The position numbers and the translations under genes were made by a program. Of a stretch of 64,000 bases of DNA, positions 51,501 to 63,020 are shown piece after piece. Under the pieces are notes generated by a model. It was not told the origin of the DNA. It ran no database searches and saw only the letters and a list, made by a program, of their open reading frames with translations. The stretch lies in the NCBI GenBank assembly GCA_960531495.1, contig OY482866.1, positions 13,996,865 to 14,060,864 on the forward strand, given 5' to 3'. Position 1 is the stretch's first letter, and every line of letters starts with the position of its first letter. This stretch comes from Zeus faber (Eukaryota; Chordata; Actinopteri; Zeiformes; Zeidae).

Positions 51501-54500
51501 ATTTTAACGTTTTTGTGATATTTTTCGGAGTGGTATATTTTGACGTTTTTCTACATAGTATAGTATGTCGTTTTTGTGAAATTTATCTGGGTTGTGTATT
51601 TTAACGTTTTTGTGATATTTTTGGGCGTTGTATATTTTGACGTTTTTCGACATAGTATTGTATGTCGTTTTTGTGATATTTTTTGGCGTTGTATTTTTTG
51701 ACGTTTTTGTAATATTTTTCGGAGTGGTATATTTTGACGTTTTTCGACATAGTATAGTATGCCGTTTTTGTGAAATTTATCTGGGTTGTATATTTCGACT
51801 TTTTGTGATATTTTTGGGAGTTAGTATATTTTGACGTTTTTCGACATAGTATGTCGTTTTTGTGATATTTATCTGGGTTGTATATTTTGACGTTTTTGTG
51901 ATATTTTTTGGAGTGGTATATTTTGACGTTTTTCGACATAGTATTGTATGTCGTTTTCGTGATATTTATCTGGGTTGTATATTTTGACGTTTTTGTGATA
52001 TTTTTTGGAGTGGTATATTTTGACATTTTTCGACATAGTATATAGTATGTCGTTTTTGTGATATTTTTTGGCGTTGTATTTTTTGACGTTTTTGTAATAT
52101 TTTCGGAGTGGTATATTTTGACGTTTTTCGACATAGTATAGTATGTCGTTTTTGTGATATTTATCTGGGTTGTGTATTTTAACGTTTTTGTGATATTTTT
52201 CGGAGTGGTATATTTTGACGTTTTTCGACATAGTATATAGTATGTCGTTTTTGTGAAATTTATCTGGGTTGTGTATTTTAACATTTTTGTGATATTTTTT
52301 GGCGTTGTATTTTTTGACGTTTTTGTAATATTTTTCGGAGTGGTATATTTTGACGTTTTTCGACATAGTATAGTATGTCGTTTTTGTGATATTTTTTGGC
52401 GTTGTATATTTTGACGTTTTTCGACATAGTATAGTATGTCGTTTTTGGGATATTTTTTGGCGTTGTATATTTTGACGTTTTTCGACATAGTATAGTATGT
52501 CGTTTTTGTGAAATTTATCTGGGTTGTGTATTTTAACGTTTTTGTGATATTTTTGGGAGTTAGTATATTTTGACGTTTTTCGACATAGTATAGTATGTCG
52601 TTTTTGTGATATTTATCTGGGTTGTATATTTTGACGTTTTTGTGATATTTTTTGGAGTGGTATATTTTGACGTTTTTCGACATAGTATTGTATGTCGTTT
52701 TCGTGATATTTATCTGGGTTGTATATTTTGACGTTTTTGGGATATTTTTTGGCGTTGTATATTTTGAATATTTTCGACATAGTATAGTATGCCGTTTTTG
52801 TGAAATTTATCTGGGTTGTATATTTCGACTTTTTGTGATATTTTTGGGAGTTAGTATATTTTGACGTTTTTCGACATAGTATAGTATGCCGTTTTTGTGA
52901 AATTTATCTGGGTTGTATATTTTGACTTTTTGTGATATTTTTTGGAGTTAGTATATTTTGACGTTTTTCGACATAGTATAGTATGTCGTTTTTGTGATAT
53001 TTATCTGGGTTGTATATTTTGACGTTTTTGTGATATTTTTTGGAGTGGTATATTTTGACGTTTTTCGACATAGTATTGTATGTCGTTTTCGTGATATTTA
53101 TCTGGGTTGTATATTTTGACGTTTTTGTGATATATTTTGGAGTGGTATATTTTGTCATTTTTCGACATAGTATATAGTATGTCGTTTTTGTGATATTTTT
53201 TGGCGTTGTATTTTTTGACGTTTTTGTAATATTTTTCGGAGTGGTATATTTTGACATTTTTCGACATAGTATAGTATGTCGTTTTTGTGATATTTTTTGG
53301 CGTTGTATTTTTTGACGTTTTTGTAATATTTTTCGGAGTGGTATATTTTGACGTTTTTCGACATAGTATAGTATATCGTTTTTGGGATATTTTTTGGCGT
53401 TGTATATTTTGACGTTTTTCGACATAGTATAGTATGTCGTTTTTGTGATATTTATCTGGGTTGTGTATTTTAACGTTTTTGTGATTTTTTTCGGAGTGGT
53501 ATATTTTGACGTTTTTCGACATAGTATAGTATGTCGTTTTTGTGATATTTATCTGGGTTGTATATTTTGACGTTTTTGTGATATTTTTGGGCGTTGTATA
53601 TTTTGACGTTTTTCGACATAGTATTGTATGTCGTTTTTGTGATATTTTTCGGAGTGGTATATTTTGACGTTTTTCGACATAGTATAGTATGTCGTTTTTG
53701 TGATATTTTTTGGCGTTGTATTTTTTTACGTTTTTCGACAAAGTATAGTATGTCGTTTTTGGGATATTTATCTGGGTGTGTATTTTAACGTTTTTGTGAT
53801 ATTTTTCGGAGTGGTATATTTTGACGTTTTTCGACATAGTATAGTATGTCGTTTTTGTGAAATTTATCTGGGTTGTGTATTTTAACGTTTTTGTGATATT
53901 TTTGGGCGTTGCATATTTTGACGTTTTTCGACATAGTATAGTATGTCGTTTTTGTGATATTTTTTGGCGTTGTATATTTTGACGTTTTTCGACATAGTAT
54001 AGTTTGTCGTTTTTGTGATATTTATCGCGGTTGTGTATTTTAACGTTTTTGTGATATTTTTCGGAGTGGTATATTTTGACGTTTTTCGACATAGTATAGT
54101 ATGTCGTTTTTGTGAAATTTATCTGGGTTGTGTATTTTAACGTTTTTGTGATATTTTTGGGCGTTGCATATTTTGACGTTTTTCGACATAGTATATAGTA
54201 TGTCGTTTTTGTGATATTTTTTGGCGTTGTATATTTTGACGTTTTTCGACATAGTATGGTTTGTCGTTTTTGTGATATTTATCTGGGTTGTGTATTTTAA
54301 CGTTTTTGTGATATTTTTGGGCGTTGCATATTTTGACGTTTTTCGACAGTATTGTATGTCTTTTTTTTGATATTTTTTGGCGTTGTATTTTTTGACGTTT
54401 TTGTAATATTTTTCGAAGTGGTATATTTTGACATTTTTCGACATAGTATAGTATGTCGTTTTTGTGATATTTATCTGGGTTGTATAATTTGTCGTTTTGG

Positions 54501-55400
54501 GATATTTTTGGAGTGGTATATTTTGACGTTTTTCGACATAGTATAGTATGTCGTTTTTGTGAAATTTATCTGGGTTGTGTATTTTAACGTTTTTGTGATA
54601 TTTTTGGGCGTTGCATATTTTGACGTTTTTCTACATAGTATAGTATGTCGTTTTTGGGATATTTTTTGGCGTTGTATATTTTAACGTTTTTAGACATAGT
54701 ATAGTATGTCGTTTTTGTGACATTTTTTGGCGTTGTATATTTTGACGTTTTTCGACATAGTATAGTATGTCGTTTTTGTGATATTTATCTGGGTTGTGTA
54801 TTTTAACGTTTTTGTGACATTTTTGGGCGTTGTATATTTTGACGTTTTTCGACATAGTATTGTATGTTGTTTTTGTGATATTTTTTGGCGTTGTATTTTT
54901 TGACTTTTTTGTAATATTTTTCGGAGTGGTATATTTTGACGTTTTTCGACATAGTATAGTATATCGTTTTTGGGATATTTTTTGGCGTTGTATATTTTGA
55001 CGTTTTTCGCCATAGTATAGTATGTCGTTTTTGTGATATTTATCTGGGTTGTGTATTTTAACGTTTTTGTGATATTTTTCGGAGTGGTATATTTTGACGT
55101 TTTTCGACATAGTATAGTATGTCGTTTTTGTGAAATTTATCTGGGTTGTGTATTTTAACATTTTTTTGATATTTTTGGGCGTTGTATATTTTGACGTTTT
55201 TCGACATAGTATTGTATGTCGTTTTTGTGATATTTTTTGGCGTTGTATTTTTTGACGTTTTTGTAATATTTTTCGGAGTGGTATATTTTGACGTTTTTCG
55301 ACATAGTATAGTATGTCGTTTTTGTGATATTCATCTGGGTTGTATATTTTGACGTTTTTGTGATATTTTTTGGAGTGGTATATTTTGACGTTTTTCGACA
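45541..55400 (+). repeat. Long higher-order block B, second copy
   Basis: This is the counterpart of 19795-29900. The preceding stretch, about 45308-45550, matches about 18821-19065 at an offset of 26,487, so about 741 bp present at 19.07-19.8 kb are absent here. From 51.85 kb onward this copy is closer to 37.7-43.4 kb than to 26-30 kb, so it is a mosaic. Confidence 0.83.
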
Positions 55401-57549
55401 TAGTATAGTATGTCGTTTTTGTGAAATTTATCTGGGTTGTGTATTTTAACGTTTTTGTGATATTTTTTGGCGTTGTATATTTTGACGTTTTTCGCCATAG
55501 TATAGTATGTCGTTTTTGTGATATTTATCTGGGTTGTGTATTTTAACGTTTTTGTGATATTTTTCGGAGTGGTATATTTTGACATTTTTCGACATAGTTT
55601 AGTATGTCGTTTTTGTGAAATTTATCTGGGTTGTGTATTTTAACATTTTTGTGATATTTTTGGGCGTTGTATATTTTGACGTTTTTCGACATAGTATTGT
55701 ATGTCGTTTTTGTGATATTTTTTGGCGTTGTATTTTTTGACGTTTTTCGACATAGTATAGTATGTCGTTTTTGTGAAATTTATCTGGGTTGTGTATTTTA
55801 ACGTTTTTGTGATATTTTTTGGCGTTGTATATTTTGACGTTTTTCGCCATAGTATAGTATGTCGTTTTTGTGATATTTATCTGGGTTGTGTATTTTAACG
55901 TTTTTGTGATATTTTTCGGAGTGGTATATTTTGACATTTTTCGACATAGTTTAGTATGTCGTTTTTGTGAAATTTATCTGGGTTGTGTATTTTAACATTT
56001 TTGTGATATTTTTGGGCGTTGTATATTTTGACGTTTTTCGACATAGTATTGTATGTCGTTTTCGTGATATTTATCTGGGTTGTATATTTTGACGTTTTTG
56101 TGATATTTTGTCGGAACGGTATATTTTGACGTTTTTCGACATAGTATAGTTTGACGTTTTTGTGATATTTTTTGGCGTTGTATTTTTTGACGTTTTTGTA
56201 ATATTTTTCGGAGTGGTATATTTTGACGTTTTTCGACATAGTATAGTATGTCGTTTTTGTGATATTTATCTGGGTTGTGTATTTCAACGTTTTTGTGATA
56301 TTTTTCGGAGTGGTATATTTTGACGTTTTTCGACATAGTATAGTATGTCGTTTTTGTGAAATTTATCTGGGTTGTGTATTTTAACATTTTTGTGATATTT
56401 TTGGGCGTTGTATATTTTGACGTTTTTCGACATAGTATTGTATGTCGTTTTCGTGATATTTATCTGGGTTGTATATTTTGACGTTTTTGTGATATTTTGT
56501 CGGAACGGTATATTTTGACGTTTTTCGACATAGTATAGTTTGACGTTTTTGTGATATTTTTCAGAGTGGTATATTTTCACGCTTTTGTGATATTTTTCGG
56601 AGTGGTATATTTTGACGTTTTTCGACATAGTATTGTATGTCGTTTTTGTGATATTTTTTGGCGTTGTATTTTTTGACGTTTTTGTAATATTTTTCGGAGT
56701 GGTATATTTTGACGTTTTTCGACATAGTATAGTATGTCGTTTTTGTGATATTTATCTGGGTTGTGTATTTCAACGTTTTTGTGATATTTTTCGGAGTGGT
56801 ATATTTTGACGTTTTTCGACATAGTATAGTATGTCGTTTTTGTGAAATTTATCTGGGTTGTGTATTTTAACATTTTTGTGATATTTTTGGGCGTTGTATA
56901 TTTTGACGTTTTTCGACATAGTATTGAATGTCTTTTTTGTGATATTTTTTGGCGTTGTATTTTTTGACGTTTTTGTAATATTTTTCGGACTGGTATATTT
57001 TGACGTTTTTCGACATAGTATAGTATATCGTTTTTGGGATATTTTTTGGCGTTGTATATTTTGACGTTTTTCGCCATAGTATAGTATGTCGTTTTTGTGA
57101 TATTTATCTGGGTTGTGTATTTTAACGTTTTTGTGATATTTTTCGGAGTGGTATATTTTGACATTTTTCGACATAGTATAGTATGTCGTTTTTGTGAAAT
57201 TTATCTGGGTTGTGTATTTTAACATTTTTGTGATATTTTTGGGCGTTGTATATTTTGACGTTTTTCGACATAGTATTGTATGTCGTTTTTGTGATATTTA
57301 TCTGGGTTGTATATTTTGACGTTTTTGTGATATTTTTTGGAGTGGTATATTTTGACGTTTTTCGACATAGTATTGTATGTCGTTTTCGTGATATTTATCT
57401 GGGTTGTATATTTTGACGTTTTTGTGATATTTTTTGGAGTGGTATATTTTGACATTTTTCGACATAGTATATAGTATGTCGTTTTTGTGATATTTTTTGG
57501 CGTTGTATTTTTTGACGTTTTTGTAATATTTTTCGGAGTGGTATATTTT
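51852..57549 (+). repeat. Long higher-order block C, second copy
   Basis: This is the counterpart of 37712-43409 at an offset of 14,140. On its left it keeps the collapsed dyad (51842-51856) typical of the 12.6 and 26.35 kb copies, which the 37.7 kb copy lacks, so the exchange point lies beside that dyad. On its right, homology stops near 57550, where the diverged flank begins. Confidence 0.86.
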
Positions 57550-58599
57550 GACGTTTTTTCGACATAGTAGAGTATGCCGTTTTTGTGAAATTTATCTGGG
57601 TTGTATATTTTGACTTTTTGTGATATTTTTTGGAGTTAGTATATTTAGACGTTTTTCGACAAAGTATAGTATGTCGTTTTTGTGATATTTATCTGGGTTG
57701 TATATTTTGACGTTTTTGTGATATTTTTTGGAGTGGTATATTTTGACGATTTTCGACATAGTATTGTATGTCGTTTTCGTGATATTTATCTGGGTTGTAT
57801 ATTTTGACGTTTTTGTGATATTTTTTGGAGTGGTATATTTTGACATTTTTGGACATAGTATATAGTATGTCGTTTTTGTGATATTTTTTGGCGTTGTATT
57901 TTTTGACGTTTTTGTAATATTTTTCGGAGTGGTATATTTTGACATTTTTCGACATAGTATATTATGTCGTTTTTGTGATATTTTTTGGCGTTGTATTTTT
58001 TGACGTTTTTGTAATATTTTTCGGAGTGGTATATTTTGACGTTTTTCGACATAGTATAGTATATCGTTTTTGGGATATTTTTTGGCGTTGTATATTTTGA
58101 CGTTTTTCGACATAGTATAGTATGTCGTTTTTGTGATATTTATCTGGGTTGTGTATTTTAACGTTTTTGTGATATTTTTCGGAGTGGTATATTTTGACGT
58201 TTTTCGACATAGTATATAGTATGTCGTTTTTGTGAAATTTATCTGGGTTGTGTATTTTAACATTTTTGTGATATTTTTGGGCGTTGTATATTTTGACGTT
58301 TTTCGACATAGTATAGTATGTCGTTTTTGTGATATTTTTTGGCGTTGTATTTTTTGACGTTTTTGTAATATTTTTCGGAGTGGTATATTTTGACGTTTTT
58401 CGACATAGTATAGTATATCGTTTTTGGGATATTTTTTGGCGTTGTATATTTTGACGTTTTTCGACATAGTATATAGTATGTCGTTTTTGTGATATTCATC
58501 TGGGTTGTGTATTTTAACGTTTTTGTGATTTTTTTCGGAGTGGTATATTTTGACGTTTTTCGACATAGTATTGTATGTCGTTTTTGTGATATTTTTCGG

Positions 58600-60830
58600 A
58601 GTGGTATATTTTGACGTTTTTCGACATAGTATAGTATGTTGTTTTTGTGATATTTTTTGGCGATGTATTTTTTTACGTTTTTCGACATAGTATAGTATGT
58701 CGTTTTTTGTGATAGTTATCTGGGTTGTATATTTTGACGTTTTTGTGATATTTTTTGGAGTGGTATATTTTGACATTTTTCGACATAGTATAGTCTGTCG
58801 TTTTCGTGATATTTATCTGGGTTGTATATTTTGACGTTTTTGTGATATTTTTTGGCATTGTATATTTTGACGTTTTTCGACAAAGTATAGTATGTCGTTT
58901 TTGGGATATTTATCTGGGTTGTGTATTTTAACGTTTTTGTGATATTTTTCGGAGTGGTATATTTTGACGTTTTAAGATATAGTATAGTATGTCGTTTTTG
59001 TGAAATTTATCTGGGTTGTGTATTTTAACGTTTTTGTGATATTTTTGGGCGTTGCATATTTTGACGTTTTTCGACATAGTATAGTATGTCGTTTTTGTGA
59101 TATTTTTTGGCGTTGTATATTTTGACGTTTTTCGACATAGTATAGTTTGTCGTTTTTGTGATATTTATCGCGGTTGTGTATTTTAACGTTTTTGTGATAT
59201 TTTTCGGTGTGGTATATTTTGACGTTTTTCGACATAGTATAGTATGTCGTTTTTGTGAAATTTATCTGGGTTGTGTATTTTAACGTTTTTGTGATATTTT
59301 TGGGCGTTGCATATTTTGACGTTTTTCGACATAGTATAGTATGTCTTTTTTTTGATATTTTTTGGCGTTGTATTTTTTGACGTTTTTGTAATATTTTTTG
59401 GAGTGGTATATTTTTACATTTTTCGACATAGTATATAGTATGTCGTTTTTGTGATATTTATCTGGGTTGTGTATTTTAACATTTTTGTGATATTTTTGGG
59501 CGTGGTATATTTTGACGTTTTTCGACATAGTATTGTATGTCGTTTTTTGTGAAATTTATTTGGGTTGTATATTTTGACGTTTTTGTGATATTTTTCGGAG
59601 TGGTATATTTAGACGTTTTTCGACATAGTATAGTATGTCGTTTTTGTGATAATTATCTGGGTTGTGTATTTTAACGTTTTTGTGATTTTTTTCGGAGTGG
59701 TATATTTTGACGTTTTTCGACATAGTATAGTATGTCGTTTTTGTGATATTTTTTGGCGTTGTATTTTTTTACGTTTTTCGACATAGTATAGTATGTCGTT
59801 TTTTGTGATATTTATCTGGGTTGTATATTTTGACGTTTTTGTGATATTTTTTGGAGTGGTATATTTTGACATTTTTCGACATAGTATAGTCTGTCGTTTT
59901 CGTGTTATTTATCTGGGTTGTATATTTTGACGTTTTTGTGATATTTTTTGGCATTGTATATTTTGACGTTTTTCGACAAAGTATAGTATGTCGTTTTTGG
60001 GATATTTATCTGGGTTGTGTATTTTAACGTTTTTGTGATATTTTTCGGAGTGGTATATTTTGACGTTTTTCGATATAGTATAGTATGTCGTTTTTGTGAT
60101 ATTTATCTGGGTTGTGTATTTTAACGTTTTTGTGATATTTTTGGGCGTTGCATATTTTGACGTTTTTCGACATAGTATAGTTTGTCGTTTTTGTGATATT
60201 TATCGCGGTTGTGTATTTTAACGTTTTTGTGATATTTTTCGGAGTGGTATATTTTGAAGTTTTTCGACATAGTATAGTATGTCGTTTTTGTGATATTTTT
60301 TGGCGTTGTATATTTTGACGTTTTTCGACATAGTATAGTTTGTCGTTTTTGTGATATTTATCGCGGTTGTGTATTTTAACGTTTTTGTGATATTTTTCGG
60401 AGTGGTATATTTTGAAGTTTTTCGACATAGTATAGTATGTCGTTTTTGTGAAATTTATCTGGGTTGTGTATTTTAACGTTTTTGTGATATTTTTGGGCGT
60501 TGCATATATTTTGACGTTTTTCGACATAGTATAGTTTGTCGTTTTTGTGATATTTATCTGGGTTGTGTATTTTAACGTTTTTGTGATATTTTTGGGCGTT
60601 GCATATTTTGACGTTTTTCGACAGTATTGTATGTCTTTTTTTTTATATTTTTTGGCGTTGTATTTTTTGACGTTTTTGTAATATTTTTTGGAGTGGTATA
60701 TTTTTACATTTTTCGACATAGTATATAGTATGTCGTTTTTGTGATATTTATCTGGGTTGTGTATTTTAACATTTTTGTGATATTTTTGGGCGTGGTATAT
60801 TTTGACGTTTTTCGACATAGTATTGTATGT
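58600..60830 (+). repeat. 1.1 to 1.3-kb tandem duplication in the right flank
   Basis: Positions of about 58600-59040 match about 59696-60136 at an offset of 1,096 (shared GTCTGTCGTTTTCGTG and GGCATTG markers). Positions of about 59390-59640 match about 60680-60930 at an offset of 1,290. The difference is 194 bp, two dimers. Confidence 0.8.
60153..60468 (+). repeat. 158-bp tandem duplication
   Basis: Two copies lie at about 60153-60310 and 60311-60468. Both contain TTTGTCG, a TATCGCGG tail (60201 and 60359) and the rare TTTTGAAGTTTTTCGAC head. The offset of 158 equals two M61 plus one M36. Confidence 0.85.
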
Positions 60831-61065
60831 CGTTTTTTGTGAAATTTATTTGGGTTGTATATTTTGACGTTTTTGTGATATTTTTCGGAGTGGTATATTT
60901 AGACGTTTTTCGACATAGTATAGTATGTCGTTTTTGTGATATTTATCTGGGTTGTATAATTTGTCGTTTTGGGATATTTTTTGGTGAGGTATATTTTGAC
61001 GTTTTTCAACATAGTAGTATGTCATTTTTGTGATATTTTTTGGTGTGGTATATTTTGACGTTTTT

Positions 61066-61085
61066 CGACATCGACACGTATGTCG
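61066..61085. other. Dyad with a replaced spacer
   Basis: CGACATCGACACGTATGTCG keeps CGACAT on the left and ATGTCG on the right, but the spacer is entirely different from the usual GTATAG. It is the only copy of this form that I noticed, and it lies in the diverged right flank. Confidence 0.85.
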
Positions 61086-62912
61086 TTTTTTTTATATTTA
61101 TCTGGGTTGTGAATTTTAACGTTTTTGTGATATTTTTTGGCGTTGTATATTTTGACATTTTTCGACATAGTATAGTATGTCGTTTTTGTGAAATTTATCT
61201 GGGTTGTGTATTTTAACATTTTTGTGATATTTTTGGGCGTTGTATATTTTGACGTTTTTCGACATAGTATTGTATGTCGTTTTTGTGATATTGTTTGGCG
61301 TTGTATTTTTTGACGTTTTTGTAATATTTTTCGGAGTGGTATATTTTGACGTTTTTCGACATAGTATAGTATGTCGTTTTTGTGATATTTTTTGGCGTTG
61401 TATTTTTTGACGTTTTTGTAATATTTTTCGGAGTGGTATATTTTGACGTTTTTCGACATAGTATAGTATGTCGTTTTTGTGATATTTATCTGGGTTGTGT
61501 ATTTTAACGTTTTTGTGATATTTTTCGGAGTGGTATATTTTGACGTTTTTCGACATAGTATTGTATGTCGTTTTTGTGATATTTTTTGGCGTTGTATTTT
61601 TTGTCGTTTTTGGGATATTTTTTGGCGTTGAATATTTTGACGTTTTTCGACATAGTATTGTATGTCGTTTTTTTGATATTTTTTGGCGTTGTATTTTTTG
61701 ACGTTTTTGTAATATTTTTCGGAGTGGTATATTTTGACGTTTTTCGACATAGTATAGTATGTCGTTTTTTGTGATAGTTATCTGGGTTGTAAATGTTGAC
61801 GTTTTTGTGATATTTTTCGGAGTGGTATATTTTGACATTTTTCGACATAGTATAGTATGTCGTTTTCGTGATATTTATCTGGGTTGTATATTTTGACGTT
61901 TTTGTGATATTTTTTAGAGTGGTATATTTTGACATTTTTCGACATAGTATAGTATGTCGTTTTTTTGATATTTATCTGGGTTGTATAATTTGTCGTTTTG
62001 GGATATTTTTCGGAGTGGTATATTTTGACGTTTTTCGACATAGTATAGTATGTCGTTTTCGTGATATTTATCTGGGTTGTATTTTTTGACGTTTTTGTAA
62101 TATTTTTTGGAGTGGTATATTTTTACATTTTTCGACATAGTATAGTATGTCGTTTTTGTGATATTTATCTGGGTTGTATAATTTGTCGTTTTGGGATATT
62201 TTTCGGAGTGGTATATTTTGACGTTTTTCGACATAGTATAGTATGTCGTTTTTTTAATATTTATCTGGGTTGTGAATTTTGACGTTTTTCGACATAGTAT
62301 TGTATGTCGTTTTTTTTATATTTATCTGGGTTGTGAATTTAACGTTTTTGTGATATTTTTTGGCATTGTATATTTTGACATTTTTCGACATAGTATAGTA
62401 TGTCGTTTTTGATATATTTGTTTGGGTTGTATATTTTGACGTTCTTGTGATATTTTTTGGCGTTGTATATTTTGACGTTTTTCGACATAGTATAGTATGT
62501 CGTTTTCGTGAAATTTATCTGGGTTGTATATTTTGACGTTTTTGTGATATTTTTCGGAGTGGTATATTTTGATGTTTTTCGACATAGTATAGTATGTCCT
62601 TTTTGTGATATTTATCTGGGTTGTGTATTTTAACGTTTTTGTGATATTTTTGGGCGTTGTATATTTTGACGTTTTTCGACATAGTATTGTATGTCGTTTT
62701 TGTGATATTTATCTGGGTTGTGTTTTTTAACGTTTTTGTGATATTTTTTGGAGTGGTATATTTTTACGTTTTTCGACATTGTATAGTATGTCGTTTTTGT
62801 GATTATTTTGGCGTTGTGTATTTTAACATTTTTGTGATATTTTTGGGCGTGGTATATTTTGACGTTTTTCGACATAGTATAGTATGTCGTTTTTGTGATA
62901 TTTATCTGGGTT

Positions 62913-63020
62913 GTGTTTTTTAACGTTTTTGTGATATTTTTTGGAGTGATATATTTTGACGTTTTTGTGATATTTTTTGGCATTGTATATTTTGACGTTT
63001 TTGTGATATTTTTCAGAGTG
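62913..63020 (+). repeat. Three M36 modules in a row
   Basis: Modules at 62913-62948, 62949-62984 and 62985-63020 all lack the 25-bp dyad insert. Elsewhere M36 is nearly always followed by M61, so a triplet is exceptional. It may be a remnant of an older 36-bp array or a local loss of two inserts. Confidence 0.88.

Noticed and set aside
61020-61110. Possible foreign insertion at the odd CGACATCGACACG sequence
   Set aside because: The sequence stays in module register on both sides and only the dyad spacer differs.
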